Below are positions 1 through 9,204 of a DNA stretch of 64,000 nucleotides, piece by piece. The position numbers and the translations under genes are program-made. Position 1 is the first letter of the stretch; every line of letters begins with the position of its first letter. The notes under the pieces were generated by a model. The model did not search any database and was not told the DNA's origin. It worked only from the letters and a program-made list of their open reading frames with translations. This DNA comes from Emticicia sp. CRIBPO. Lineage in GTDB: Bacteria > Bacteroidota > Bacteroidia > Cytophagales > Spirosomataceae. Where the stretch lies: positions 351,039-415,038 of the forward strand of contig NZ_JAAAKV010000007.1 of the NCBI RefSeq assembly GCF_009905725.1, given 5' to 3'.

Positions 1-92
1 GTTTTCAGAGGAGCATAATTCAGATGGTAATAAACCAAGAATTGACATTAAGTTATCTAACTTTTCCAAAAGAAAACAAAACAAAGAAAATC

Positions 93-470
93 ATGAAAAA
101 ATCAATTTTATTCATCGCAGTATTGATGGGAGTATCAGCTGCTAATGTAAGTGTTGCTAACAACGGTCTTAAAATTGTAGATCTTGCAGCTAACACAGCC
201 GGTGACCTGAACGTTAAAGCTCTTGATGGCTTGAAATTCAGACTGACAATCGAAAAACTACAGAACAAATCATATATCGTAATCAAAAATGCTGACGGAG
301 AAACTGTTTACAGCGAATACGCAGGTAAATCAGAAGTATTCTCTAAAGTATATGACTTGTCGAGCTTACCTGATGGTAACTACTCATTTATCGTAGCTAA
401 CGGTAACGAAACTATCGAGAAGCCATTCGCTATCTCAACTGAAGTAAAGCGTACTGCTACACCGAAATAA
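93..470 (+). CDS. Small secreted protein of unknown function (125 aa)
   Basis: The start is placed at the ATG at 93 because a typical signal peptide begins there (MKKSILFIAVLMGVSAANV, cut near residues 20-26). The frame is open upstream to 24, but that part encodes polar residues unlike an export signal. The mature part of about 100 residues alternates hydrophobic and polar positions and contains a DGLKFRLTIE strand and an SLPDGNYSF stretch. This resembles small periplasmic beta-sandwich proteins of Bacteroidota (DUF3244-like or T9SS-sorting-domain-like), but the family is not certain. It is followed by a clear terminator and looks monocistronic. No function is assigned. Confidence 0.75.
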   Translation: MKKSILFIAVLMGVSAANVSVANNGLKIVDLAANTAGDLNVKALDGLKFRLTIEKLQNKSYIVIKNADGETVYSEYAGKSEVFSKVYDLSSLPDGNYSFIVANGNETIEKPFAISTEVKRTATPK

Positions 471-532
471 TATCGCAGAGTTACAGTAATCTTTATTACT
501 CATAAAACTCTCCGCAAAAGCCTTTGTAAAAG

Positions 533-568
533 CACCACAATCCCGACGGGTTGTGGTGTTTTGTTTTT
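533..568 (+). terminator. Rho-independent terminator after the small secreted protein
   Basis: CACCACAA (533-540) pairs with TTGTGGTG (551-558) around a 10-nt loop and is followed by TTTTGTTTTT. The rest of 471-707 shows nothing recognisable. Confidence 0.8.
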
Positions 569-707
569 GGGGTTCTCCAACGCCTGAAGATGTACGGAGG
601 GTGAGACCCGGTCTGTGACCGGAAAGAACATTCATTAATCCACTTCTTTTCAATAGTGGCCAGAGACCGCAGGACACCGTCCGGTATGTCGGAGACGAAG
701 GACAACA

Positions 708-2471
708 CTACAGTTTAGGGGACTCCACCATTTTCCGAAACAAAACAGGCTTATCTCCTCCCGTCAACCTAAAGGCATAAACAGCTTTGGATTCATCTCT
801 CCCGAACAAAAACCTTCGTTCTGTTGTCTGAAAAACCCCAGAGAAATAATCCGCTTTCTGCCAGGTCAGTGGTATGTTGCCCAGTTTAGCACTGATGGCA
901 GTCAATACACCTTCCCTGATGACCAATTTGTAATGCATATTCAGCTCCTCCGCATAATACAACCCTTCGTATTCCTTTGGATCAACAGGGTATTGAATAC
1001 CCTGATCACTCATTGTTTTGGCGAGCGACTCTGATAAATCAGGAAACTTTACGGGCGGAAGGGCCTGCTCCTTCTTATTGCTGAGAAACAGATCGGTGAG
1101 TGTCCAGCAACGATTATAAGTCGCATCATTGTTATCACAGCTTAAAAAAACGACGGCCAGGTTCTGCGATGGATACCTGCTGATGATGGTCCTGAATCCA
1201 GAAACCAGCCCGAGATGTTCTACGGAAGAAACGCCCTTCCTGCTGCCAAAACCATTGCCGAAGGCATAATAGGTTAAAGTATCGCCGTTTGTCAGTCTGG
1301 TTTTCTGATTTAAGAGCTTCTGTACATTTCTACCCCCCGCCGTTCCCGTTTCATAATTAACAAGCCACTTCGCGAGGTCATCAATGGTTGATACGACGGA
1401 GGTAGACCCCGGGGCCGAGATATTGTCGGCTCTTGCATTAAACCCCTCCAGGCCTTTCTGATAACTCGAAACCTTATTGGGAATCACCTTTTTCAGATCC
1501 GTCCGGACCAGGCTGTTTTTCATTCCCAGGGGCTGGAAGATATTCGATGCCATCCACTGATCAAATTTCTGGTGCGTCGCCCTTTCTGCTATCAGAACCA
1601 GCAGGTTATAGCCGGTGTTGGTATAAGAAAATCTCTCTCCGGGATTGAAATTGAGGGTGGATGTACTGCAGATCATTTTGTAGATTAAATCCATTGTCAG
1701 AGCATCGTCTGTCTCAAAACCCATCGAATTGCTCATCGAATCCCAGTTCCGCAAACCGCTGGTGTGATAAAGCAGGTGTTCAATGGTAATCTTCTGACCA
1801 AAATCAGGTAGTTCAGGCAAATACTTCCTGACATCATCCTGTAACGACAGCACACCCTGATCAATCAGCATGGCTATGGCGAAACCGGTGAACTGCTTGG
1901 AGCAGGAGGCCAGTTCAAAAGCCGAACTGTCGGTAACCGGTATCCGGTAATCCATATTCGCCAGGCCACGGGTACTTTTAAAAACAACCTTGTTGTCTTT
2001 CAGGACCAGCACAGCCGCTCCGGGTTCATTATCAGGGTACCAGCCTTTCATATACTGTTCCGCCAAACGTGGAATGGTCTTCCCGCCAGGTTCCAGAAGA
2101 TGCCATAAAATGGTAACGTCTCCCTGCTGCGGACGGCCGTAATCCCAGAAGATATCTATCCGGTAGTTGCCCGATTTCGTAGCAGCAACAGGAATCACCT
2201 CAGTTTGATAAAGAGCATTCAGGTCTTCATTTATGAGCAGGCTATCTCCGGGAGCATAAAGTGCATAGGCAATCCCCACACTTTTTTGTTCTACTTTAAC
2301 AGCCGCAAACTGCCCTTTTTTCAGGGGGATGGAATACGATAAAACCTGGCCGGCTTTCAGCGACACGGTTATGGGTTGATTAAACGGCAAAGACTGAGGG
2401 GCTTGGGCCCGGCCTTCATGCAGAAAACAAAAAGCAGCCAGTATTGCCAGAGAGCGTCTTAATAACTTCAT
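708..2471 (-). CDS. Secreted serine hydrolase, beta-lactamase/class C PBP fold
   Basis: The 587-aa protein begins with a signal peptide (residues 1-22, ending GRAQA). Residues 30-125 form an all-beta domain that looks like a bacterial pre-peptidase C-terminal-type module placed at the N-terminus. The serine hydrolase domain spans about 135-450 with the three expected motifs: S189-C-S-K192 (SxxK, nucleophile and general base), Y283-T-N285 (YxN) and H419-L-G421 in the KTG position. A C-terminal beta domain (about 490-587) resembles those following S12-family peptidases and esterases. It is probably a periplasmic peptidase or esterase; the substrate cannot be read from sequence. It is monocistronic and divergent from the VOC gene. 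Confidence 0.85.
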   Translation of the reverse strand: MKLLRRSLAILAAFCFLHEGRAQAPQSLPFNQPITVSLKAGQVLSYSIPLKKGQFAAVKVEQKSVGIAYALYAPGDSLLINEDLNALYQTEVIPVAATKSGNYRIDIFWDYGRPQQGDVTILWHLLEPGGKTIPRLAEQYMKGWYPDNEPGAAVLVLKDNKVVFKSTRGLANMDYRIPVTDSSAFELASCSKQFTGFAIAMLIDQGVLSLQDDVRKYLPELPDFGQKITIEHLLYHTSGLRNWDSMSNSMGFETDDALTMDLIYKMICSTSTLNFNPGERFSYTNTGYNLLVLIAERATHQKFDQWMASNIFQPLGMKNSLVRTDLKKVIPNKVSSYQKGLEGFNARADNISAPGSTSVVSTIDDLAKWLVNYETGTAGGRNVQKLLNQKTRLTNGDTLTYYAFGNGFGSRKGVSSVEHLGLVSGFRTIISRYPSQNLAVVFLSCDNNDATYNRCWTLTDLFLSNKKEQALPPVKFPDLSESLAKTMSDQGIQYPVDPKEYEGLYYAEELNMHYKLVIREGVLTAISAKLGNIPLTWQKADYFSGVFQTTERRFLFGRDESKAVYAFRLTGGDKPVLFRKMVESPKL

Positions 2472-2632
2472 TACTGATTAAGGGTTTGAAACAATAGACA
2501 CACTACTCATCAATGTGTTGCATCGGTGCCGTGTATTTTATATTTTCCTTGTTTTACTCAATATTTCCAGTTATACTTCTTCGAATTTTTTTTAACTTTC
2601 GTGTCTGAACTATATCAAAACCCTGTTAATGT

Positions 2633-2995
2633 ATGAATTTTACTAAACTGGTCCCGAATGTATTCTATACAGACATTAAAGAAGCCCTGAAGTTGTTTGT
2701 CGATTGTCTTGAATTTAATATCGGACATGATGAGCTGAAGTCTTATCAGCCATTTTGCGTTGTAGAGAAAGATGGTTTACGTATCAATCTTTTTGAAAAT
2801 GCCGCCCTGGCAAAAGAGCATAACCCTGAATTCAGGCTTGTCACAAATAATATTGAAGAAGTTTATCAGAAAATAAGCTCTTCCCATCCGGAATTCCTGC
2901 ATCCCAACCTCAGTAAAATCACACTCCGGCCGTGGGGAGCGAGAGAGTTTGCCGTTACGGATTCGCAGCTGGGAATCGTCATTCAGCAATGGTAA
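2633..2995 (+). CDS. VOC/glyoxalase-like protein (120 aa)
   Basis: This is a single-module vicinal-oxygen-chelate (glyoxalase/bleomycin-resistance) protein. It starts with the usual beta strand and helix (KLVPNVFYTDIKEALKLFVD), contains GLRINLFEN in mid-protein, and ends with the paired strand REFAVTDSQLGIVIQQW. The length fits a half-barrel that would dimerise. The metal-binding residues are not obvious, so catalytic activity is doubtful; many such proteins bind small molecules. The ATG at 2633 has no Shine-Dalgarno sequence, as is usual in this phylum. Confidence 0.75.
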   Translation: MNFTKLVPNVFYTDIKEALKLFVDCLEFNIGHDELKSYQPFCVVEKDGLRINLFENAALAKEHNPEFRLVTNNIEEVYQKISSSHPEFLHPNLSKITLRPWGAREFAVTDSQLGIVIQQW

Positions 2996-3007
2996 AATAA
3001 CCTGTAC

Positions 3008-3038
3008 TTGCATACTTTTGACCTCTTTCGTACTTTTG
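3008..3038 (+). promoter_or_regulatory. Bacteroidota-type promoter for the CPBP gene
   Basis: TTG at 3008-3010, a 20-nt spacer, and TACTTTTG at 3031-3038, about 50 nt before the start codon. A second TACTTTTG lies at 3013-3020. Confidence 0.5.
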
Positions 3039-3087
3039 CCCCCCTGATTCTGTTTATTCATCAATACTCATCCTTTAACTGTACCGC

Positions 3088-3798
3088 ATGAGCTTTATAA
3101 GGCAAACTAAAGAAGTCAACTGGTTAAGAATCCTGTTGTTCTATGGCATTATACTGATCGGAACCTATTTCGCCAGGAAATTGCCCAACCTCTTGAATAT
3201 ACTCTTAACCAAAGTAACAGACATTCCTTTTTCGTTCAACTACAATCATGGTTTCGTTACTTTAGTAGTATCCCTGATTTTTTATAAATTCAGCGGCATA
3301 AACCAGGAAATCACTCTGCTGGGAAACAGCAAAATCAAGAGTCTCTTATTTCCTGCTGTATTATTTGTGTGTTATTCTGTGTATGGAATAAACAACGACC
3401 ACGGAGTCAATAAACATCTGTGGGCTCTTGTTTTCTGCTCCTTTGCTTTTATATACAATCTGATGGAAGAGTACGCCTGGAGAGCTTACTTAATTGAAAG
3501 CCTTGATAAAGTATCTTTTGTGCTGAAAAGCATCATTTCAGGTATATTCTGGTGTTGCTGGCATCTCCTGGTCTTCAAAAACTTCGACCAGTATGGCGGT
3601 TTCTGGATTTTCTTTGCTTTCTGCATCGTGTTTTCTTTTATCCTGACTTTTGCCTCTTTACGGACCAAATCCATCGTAGTAGCTGCCAGTATTCATGCAT
3701 TTATCATCCAGACTAATATCGCCGCCCTGGTTTGTTTCGTTACATTTATGCTTCTGTTACTGACCTGGAACAAATTCCTGACAAAAGGCACTCGTTAG
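3088..3798 (+). CDS. CPBP-family intramembrane metalloprotease
   Basis: The 236-aa polytopic protein has about seven or eight hydrophobic segments. It carries the CPBP/Rce1 (Abi, type II CAAX protease) signatures in order: E127-E128-x3-R132, H159 in the WCCWH segment, and H203 with N210 in SIHAFIIQTN. These are the residues that bind metal and form the active site in this family. Bacterial members do varied jobs, including bacteriocin self-immunity and processing of small membrane proteins, and nothing nearby points to a substrate. A plausible promoter lies upstream. Confidence 0.8.
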   Translation: MSFIRQTKEVNWLRILLFYGIILIGTYFARKLPNLLNILLTKVTDIPFSFNYNHGFVTLVVSLIFYKFSGINQEITLLGNSKIKSLLFPAVLFVCYSVYGINNDHGVNKHLWALVFCSFAFIYNLMEEYAWRAYLIESLDKVSFVLKSIISGIFWCCWHLLVFKNFDQYGGFWIFFAFCIVFSFILTFASLRTKSIVVAASIHAFIIQTNIAALVCFVTFMLLLLTWNKFLTKGTR

Positions 3799-3920
3799 CA
3801 CGAGCTCCTGAACAAAACAGAGACTGGTCTTCATGGTGAGGTAAACCCGAAAATACCTCTCCCCCAGCCACCTACAAAAAATAAATGCGGCTTCTATTTC
3901 CTTAGCGGCCGGCAAATTCC

Positions 3921-3928
3921 TAAATTTG
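3921..3928 (+). promoter_or_regulatory. -7 element of the ffh promoter
   Basis: TAAATTTG matches the Bacteroidota -7 consensus TANNTTTG and lies 34 nt before the ffh ATG. A weak -33 match (TTTC, 3897-3900) sits 20 nt upstream. Confidence 0.5.
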
Positions 3929-3962
3929 CGTTCCGAAAAATGCTTAAAGAAGAATTTAGATC

Positions 3963-5279
3963 ATGTTTGAGAACTTACAGGATAAATTAAACGGGGCTTT
4001 TAAAACCCTGAAAGGACAAGGCAGGATCACCGATGTGAATATTGCCAGCACCGTCAAGGAAATCCGCAAGGCCCTGATGGATGCCGATGTTAACTATAAA
4101 GTAGCTAAAGAAGTAACCGATAGAGTTAAGCAGGAAGCCCTGGACCGCAAGGTCATGATTGCCGTGGAACCGGGTCAGCTTTTTGTTAAGATTGTTCAGG
4201 AAGAACTGACCGAACTGATGGGCGGACAGGCACAGACTGTCAACATCAAAGGCTCTCCGGCTGTAGTACTGATTGCCGGTTTGCAAGGTTCAGGTAAAAC
4301 GACTTTCTCAGGAAAGTTTGCCAATTACCTGAAAAAACAAGGCCGCCAGGTTCTTTTGGTTGCCTGTGATATTTACCGTCCGGCGGCGATTACCCAGCTA
4401 CAGGTCCTTGGCGAGCAGATTGGTGTGGAGGTATATGCAGAACCTGACAATAAAGATGCGGTTTCCATCGCTACCAATGCCGTAGCAGAAGCTAAAAAGA
4501 GAGGTAAAAGTGTCGTGATTATAGATACCGCCGGTCGTCTGGCGGTGGATGAAGTGATGATGACCGAGGTTGAAAATGTTAAAAAAGCAGTTTCGCCTAC
4601 TGAAATCCTCTTCGTTGTTGACTCGATGACAGGTCAGGATGCGGTCAACACGGCCAAAACCTTTAACGAAAGACTTGATTTTGATGGTGTTGTACTGACC
4701 AAACTGGACGGTGATTCAAGAGGTGGTGCGGCAATCTCCATCAAAGCCGTAGTGGAGAAACCGATCAAGTTCATGTCGACGGGTGAGAAAATGGAAGACC
4801 TTGACATCTTCCACCCTGATCGTATGGCCAGCAGGATCCTGGGCATGGGTGACGTGATCTCCCTGGTAGAAAGGGCCCAGCAGGCTTTTGACGAAGACGA
4901 AGCCAAGAAGCTCAATAAAAAAATGCGTGAGAACAAGTTTGACCTTGATGACTTTCTTACGCAACTTCAGCAGATCAAAAAAATGGGTAATATCAAAGAC
5001 ATCATGGGGATGATCCCGGGTGTGGGCTCTGCCGTAAAAGATATTGACCTTGACAATAACTCCTTCAAGCCTATCGAGGCGGTGATTCACTCCATGACCA
5101 AAAAGGAACGTGAAAACCCGGACATCATAGACGGCAGCAGAAGAAAGCGGATTGCCTCAGGTAGCGGCACCAGTATTCAGGAAGTCAACAATCTGCTCAA
5201 GCAATTTGACCAGATGAGAAAGATGATGAAGAAAATGAACAAAATGCAGCCGGGCAGCAGAAGCAAGATGTTTGGCTGA
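3963..5279 (+). CDS. ffh: Signal recognition particle protein Ffh
   Basis: This is the SRP54 GTPase that binds 4.5S RNA and signal sequences and delivers ribosomes to FtsY at the inner membrane. The 438-aa protein has the N helical bundle (about 1-90), then the G domain with the P-loop GLQGSGKTT (106-114), DTAGR (188-192), TKLDGDSRGG (about 247-256) and the CDIYRPAA motif (135-142). The C-terminal M domain (about 325-438) is methionine-rich, ending in a run of Met and Lys (RKMMKKMNKMQPGSRSK). Length and motif order are those of normal bacterial Ffh. Confidence 0.97.
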   Translation: MFENLQDKLNGAFKTLKGQGRITDVNIASTVKEIRKALMDADVNYKVAKEVTDRVKQEALDRKVMIAVEPGQLFVKIVQEELTELMGGQAQTVNIKGSPAVVLIAGLQGSGKTTFSGKFANYLKKQGRQVLLVACDIYRPAAITQLQVLGEQIGVEVYAEPDNKDAVSIATNAVAEAKKRGKSVVIIDTAGRLAVDEVMMTEVENVKKAVSPTEILFVVDSMTGQDAVNTAKTFNERLDFDGVVLTKLDGDSRGGAAISIKAVVEKPIKFMSTGEKMEDLDIFHPDRMASRILGMGDVISLVERAQQAFDEDEAKKLNKKMRENKFDLDDFLTQLQQIKKMGNIKDIMGMIPGVGSAVKDIDLDNNSFKPIEAVIHSMTKKERENPDIIDGSRRKRIASGSGTSIQEVNNLLKQFDQMRKMMKKMNKMQPGSRSKMFG

Positions 5280-5293
5280 TAAACAACACCGCT

Positions 5294-6514
5294 ATGCTCA
5301 GAAGGCATTTTTTCAAATCGGCCGGACTCCTGGGTCTGGCCAATGTATTTAATCTCAAAGTCAGTGCTGCTCCTGCAGAAATGACTACCCGGCAATATTG
5401 GCTGAGTATACTGGAGAAAATCGCCTCCCCCGTATTGACTTCCCTAGCCGAAGACCAGCTAAAAGTGCGGATGCCGGTCGAATCTACCGGAAAAAACCGG
5501 GAGTTCTATTCCCATCTTGAAGCCTTTGGCCGTTTGCTGGCCGGTATTGCTTCGTGGCTTAACCTCGAAGACGGCACAGATAAAAAAGAAAATGAGCTGA
5601 GAAGTAAATATTTCAGCTTAACCGTCAAGGCCTTACAAAACGCCGTCAATCCTTCCTCAAAGGACTATATGAATTTCACGGAAGGCGGGCAACCACTCGT
5701 TGATGCCGCTTTTCTCGCCAACGGACTCATCCGCAGCCCGAAACTATGGAATGCTCTCAACAAAGACGTTCAGAAGCAGGTTTACAATGCCTTTTTATTG
5801 ACCCGGAACATCAAGCCCGGCAGAAGTAACTGGCTTTTGTTCAGCGGAATGATCGAGGCGTTTTTTCTGAAATATGGTTTTGAATATGATAAAATGAGGG
5901 TAGATTATGCCATTTCCCAGCACGACCAATGGTATAAAGGAGACGGTATTTATGGTGACGGCCCAGATTTCCACTGGGATTATTACAACAGCTTTGTCAT
6001 CCAGCCTTTTCTGACAGATATACTGAACATTGTGGCCTTAAAGGATAAGTCTTACGCCCAGACGCTCGAAACCGCTATGACCAGGGCTGTCCGGTACGCG
6101 GCTGTTCAGGAAAGATTTGTCGCCACCGATGGCTCTTTTCCGGTCATCGGACGTTCCATCGTGTATCGTGGCGGAGCATTTCAAAACCTGGCCAATATCG
6201 CTTTACTACAAAAATTGCCTAAGGAAATAAACCCTGCCCAGGTGAGGGAAGCCCTGACGGCAGTCATCAGAAAAACCAATGAAAGTCCGGAAAATTACGA
6301 CACAAAAGGCTGGCTGAGAATTGGCCTGAACGGACATCAGCCCAGGCTATCTGAAGGGTATATTTCTACCGGCAGTTTGTACCTGTGCTCTGTCATCCTT
6401 CTGCCGTTGGGACTGGCTCCTGAAAATGAATTCTGGGCTGCACCTCCCCAATCCTGGACCTCAAAGAAGGTATGGAACGGTGAAGACCTCGACGCCGACC
6501 ACGCCATTAAGTAA
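5294..6514 (+). CDS. Secreted DUF2264 family protein
   Basis: The 406-aa protein starts 14 nt after ffh. It has a short Arg-rich N-terminus and hydrophobic stretch (MLRRHFFKSAGLLGLANVF) like a twin-arginine or lipoprotein-type export signal in Bacteroidota. The body is helical with conserved aromatic patches (GRLLAGIASWL, DGIYGDGPDFHWDYYNSF, DGSFPVIGRSIVYRGG) typical of DUF2264. That family is predicted to adopt an alpha/alpha toroid and often lies near polysaccharide-degradation genes. Its enzymatic role is not established. The 3' end overlaps the convergent response regulator by 8 nt. Confidence 0.8.
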   Translation: MLRRHFFKSAGLLGLANVFNLKVSAAPAEMTTRQYWLSILEKIASPVLTSLAEDQLKVRMPVESTGKNREFYSHLEAFGRLLAGIASWLNLEDGTDKKENELRSKYFSLTVKALQNAVNPSSKDYMNFTEGGQPLVDAAFLANGLIRSPKLWNALNKDVQKQVYNAFLLTRNIKPGRSNWLLFSGMIEAFFLKYGFEYDKMRVDYAISQHDQWYKGDGIYGDGPDFHWDYYNSFVIQPFLTDILNIVALKDKSYAQTLETAMTRAVRYAAVQERFVATDGSFPVIGRSIVYRGGAFQNLANIALLQKLPKEINPAQVREALTAVIRKTNESPENYDTKGWLRIGLNGHQPRLSEGYISTGSLYLCSVILLPLGLAPENEFWAAPPQSWTSKKVWNGEDLDADHAIK

Positions 6515-7163
6515 TCTTGTAAATGTTGTTTTTGATAGCAAACAACGCCAGACCTACCCGGGTGTGCACGTCCAGTTTTTCAAACAGGGCATCTCTGTAG
6601 CCTTCGATCGTCCTCGGGCTGCAGATCATTTTTTCTGCGATCTCTTTGTACGTCATTTCAGTGCATACATAACTCAGGAACTCCCTTTCGCGGTCGCTGA
6701 TCTGAAACAACATGTTCTTCTTAAGCAGTTTACTTTCACCCGTCAGGTTTAGCAGGAACTTACTGGTAGCCCAGTCGGGAAAATAAATACCTTTGGTGGT
6801 GAGCTTGTCCAGGGCCATTTTGAGTTCTTCGGGATGGACATTCTTATGGAGATATCCTTTCGCCCCGTTTTTGACCATTTTCAATAAAGATTCATCATTG
6901 TCCTGTACCGAAAGGGCCATCACCAGTATTTCAGGATAATTCTCTTTTAACCACAGGGCGGTTTCGAAACCATCCATGATGGGCATGGAGATGTCAAGCA
7001 ATATGATGTCGGGGATGTTTTCCCTGATCTTGAATTTCTTATTGAGGATACTCCCGTTTTCTACTTCATATAAAACGTTATAATTTTCGAAGCCATCGAC
7101 AATAGAACTGATGGCCTTGGCTATCAGCAAGTGATCATCGACGATAACAACCGAGTATTTCAT
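6507..7163 (-). CDS. NarL/LuxR-type response regulator
   Basis: The 218-aa regulator has a receiver domain (residues 1-125) with the acidic pair D9-D10, the phospho-acceptor D57 (ILLDISMP) and a conserved Lys in GAKGYLHKN. A LuxR-type HTH follows at about 150-215 (ISDREREFLSYV, YKEIAEKMICSPRTIEGYR). It is the last gene of a four-gene minus-strand operon and starts 2 nt after the stop of its partner kinase. It should be phosphorylated by that kinase and act as a transcription factor; its targets are unknown. Confidence 0.93.
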   Translation of the reverse strand: MKYSVVIVDDHLLIAKAISSIVDGFENYNVLYEVENGSILNKKFKIRENIPDIILLDISMPIMDGFETALWLKENYPEILVMALSVQDNDESLLKMVKNGAKGYLHKNVHPEELKMALDKLTTKGIYFPDWATSKFLLNLTGESKLLKKNMLFQISDREREFLSYVCTEMTYKEIAEKMICSPRTIEGYRDALFEKLDVHTRVGLALFAIKNNIYKIT

Positions 7164-7165
7164 AT

Positions 7166-7942
7166 TTAATCCGTTTCAAGTTGTAATATAATTTTAGTGC
7201 CCTGCCCGGGTTGTGATTCCATCTCATAACTCGCTCCGAGTTCTATGGCCCTGCGTTTCATGTTGGTCAGGCCAATCCCCGGCAAACTCTTCTCCTGTTC
7301 AAATCCTATGCCGTTGTCGCTCACCTCAAACCTGAGTGTCTTTTCATTTTTGGTGATGTTCAGGTCTATTTTGTTACACTGGCTGTGTTTCAGACAGTTT
7401 TGCACAAACTCCTGAATGATCCTGAAAATAGCATTTCTTTGCACCATATTCAGGTTAAGGCTCGCTTCCGTGGTTTGCATAATAATCTGCACGGGAGTCA
7501 TGCCGTTTACCCTTTCTACTTCTTTTTTCAGAAGTACCAGAAGATCGGACTCATAAAATTCAGGGTTGACCAACGTCTGGGAAAGCTGCCTTAAATCCCT
7601 TAAAATCTCGTTCAGCAGCCCGTTCACCTCTTCGGTCTGGTGGATCAGGCTCCCCCCTTCTTTTTTGTACGGAATCTGTTGCAAATATATGGATGCCAGC
7701 GTAAGTTTTTGTCCTAAGTTATCATGAATCTCTTTGCCGATATCAATCATGGTCTGCTGCTGAACTTCTATCTGTGAAGACAAAAGGTCTTTGACATGCT
7801 GCTCATTGATTTTGATAAGTTGTTTATCATGCTCTATTTTGCGTTTTCTGTACTGAAATATAAACGCCACCACCCCGACTATGAAAATGAGGAGGATGAT
7901 GTTAATGAGAAATATAAATATGATCAGTTCTCTTTCCCCCAT
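7166..7942 (-). CDS. Membrane sensor histidine kinase (HisKA_3, NarX/DesK type)
   Basis: The 258-aa kinase has one transmembrane helix (about 7-29), a coiled-coil linker (30-65), the HisKA_3 phospho-acceptor H73 in GKEIHDNLGQKL, and a HATPase domain with SDNGIGFEQ, PGIGLTNMKRRA and GQGTKIILQ. There is essentially no extracellular sensor domain, so sensing probably comes from the preceding 7TM protein or the lipoprotein. Its start overlaps the 3' end of the 7TM gene by 19 nt, suggesting translational coupling. Confidence 0.92.
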   Translation of the reverse strand: MGERELIIFIFLINIILLIFIVGVVAFIFQYRKRKIEHDKQLIKINEQHVKDLLSSQIEVQQQTMIDIGKEIHDNLGQKLTLASIYLQQIPYKKEGGSLIHQTEEVNGLLNEILRDLRQLSQTLVNPEFYESDLLVLLKKEVERVNGMTPVQIIMQTTEASLNLNMVQRNAIFRIIQEFVQNCLKHSQCNKIDLNITKNEKTLRFEVSDNGIGFEQEKSLPGIGLTNMKRRAIELGASYEMESQPGQGTKIILQLETD

Positions 7943-8580
7943 ATAAAGCTCACGGCAAATAAGGTGTACATCAGATAATTAAGAGACAGCATCAACCACG
8001 CATAAGCCGGCAGTATGTTCATGAAGTTTTTAACCATGTAATTAAAAAGGCCGTAATAGGGCAACGACCCCAGCCAGAAAAATAGCATTCCCACACAGAC
8101 CCAGAACATTCTCTCCCTATAAAAGAACAGGATTTTTTCTGAAACAGAAAGTTTCCAGAAATATAAAAGGATAAAAATGAGCATAAAGATATTGCCCATC
8201 GTATAAGAGAACGAAAGAAAATAAAGCTCTTTCATTTCTTCTTTCAACAGGATTTCAATGAAAAAAGAAAGAAGATAAACCCCCATTCCGGTCAGAATGA
8301 GGGTCTTTTGAGGTCTTGTCTCTGCTTTCTTCAGAAAAAGCCAGAAGGCGAACAGAAATTCAAACGGGATAATCAGATAGATCACAAGCCATTGATTGGA
8401 TTTAATGTTTTTGGTATCAATCATGTAAAAAGCCAGCAGGTTGAGCAAGCCAAGGATAATAAGATACACCGGAAACCATTTCCAGTAAGAATCTTTTATC
8501 TCTTTCCACCTGACAAAGCCCGCTACTCCTGACAGCAGGATAACCACGTTCAACAACTTAAGAAAAAACAACTGGCCCAT
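7924..8580 (-). CDS. Seven-helix membrane protein linked to the two-component system
   Basis: The 218-aa protein has about seven strongly hydrophobic helices joined by short charged loops (for example RWKEIKDSYWKW and KKAETRPQ). No catalytic motif is visible. It sits between the lipoprotein gene and the histidine kinase, overlapping the latter. Because the kinase lacks a sensor domain, this protein is a reasonable candidate sensor or signal relay. That role is inferred from gene order only. The fold is reminiscent of 7TM modules that precede histidine kinases in other Bacteroidota. Confidence 0.75.
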   Translation of the reverse strand: MGQLFFLKLLNVVILLSGVAGFVRWKEIKDSYWKWFPVYLIILGLLNLLAFYMIDTKNIKSNQWLVIYLIIPFEFLFAFWLFLKKAETRPQKTLILTGMGVYLLSFFIEILLKEEMKELYFLSFSYTMGNIFMLIFILLYFWKLSVSEKILFFYRERMFWVCVGMLFFWLGSLPYYGLFNYMVKNFMNILPAYAWLMLSLNYLMYTLFAVSFIWGKEN

Positions 8581-8592
8581 TTGATATGTAAA

Positions 8593-9204
8593 TTAATATG
8601 ATAAATCCGAGGTGCCACAGGCAACCGGACAAAGAGACGCGTGGTTCATGACGGATGAGGAATAATCAGGCTGTACTAAAAACTTCTTACCTGAATCTTT
8701 TTGTTTTTTCCATTCTACAATCGGATCAAAGTCTTTGTCTGCCCCTTCTTTCTTAACCGTCGGCACCAGGAAAACACTGTGTTTACCCGCCAGTCTAGGG
8801 TCAGCATCTTCAAGTCCGGGAAGTGTTTTCATCGTTTCGGCATCCGGGTATTCTGCAAAATATATCCTGATGCCCAGATCCGCTAATTTGGCAGAGCCCG
8901 TTTCGCACGAAGCTTTTTCGATATGCCAGATGTACTTTTTGAGAGAATCCAGGCTAAACCACACGGCCCTGGCATCTTCCATTTTCATCATCCGGTTAAT
9001 CGCCGCATAGTGTTTTTTCACGTACAATTGAGACATCACTTTGGCCGTCTCGCTCGGAAACCCTACAAAAGGGTCTTTCTCATAACTTTTGGCTAAGTCT
9101 TCGCATTTTTCAGGAGCAGGTTTTTTAGGTGTGCAGTTTTTAAAGAGCAGAGCAGAAAACAGGAGAACCCAAAAAAGGTTGGAGATAATAAGCGTTTTTT
9201 TCAT
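8593..9204 (-). CDS. Exported or lipid-anchored protein, first gene of the sensor operon
   Basis: The 203-aa protein has an N-terminal hydrophobic segment ending in a cysteine (C24, LLFKNCTPK). This could be a relaxed lipobox, although Asn at -1 is unusual. The rest is soluble with five further Cys residues. The family is not recognised; no enzyme motif is visible. It is 12 nt upstream of the 7TM gene and so probably co-transcribed with the kinase and regulator. It may be the extracytoplasmic ligand-binding part of the system, which is inference. Confidence 0.7.
   Translation of the reverse strand: MKKTLIISNLFWVLLFSALLFKNCTPKKPAPEKCEDLAKSYEKDPFVGFPSETAKVMSQLYVKKHYAAINRMMKMEDARAVWFSLDSLKKYIWHIEKASCETGSAKLADLGIRIYFAEYPDAETMKTLPGLEDADPRLAGKHSVFLVPTVKKEGADKDFDPIVEWKKQKDSGKKFLVQPDYSSSVMNHASLCPVACGTSDLSY

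Noticed and set aside
5294..5350. Certain twin-arginine signal in the DUF2264 protein
   Set aside because: RR occurs at residues 3-4 but without the full SRRxFLK consensus. It is called an export signal of uncertain type.
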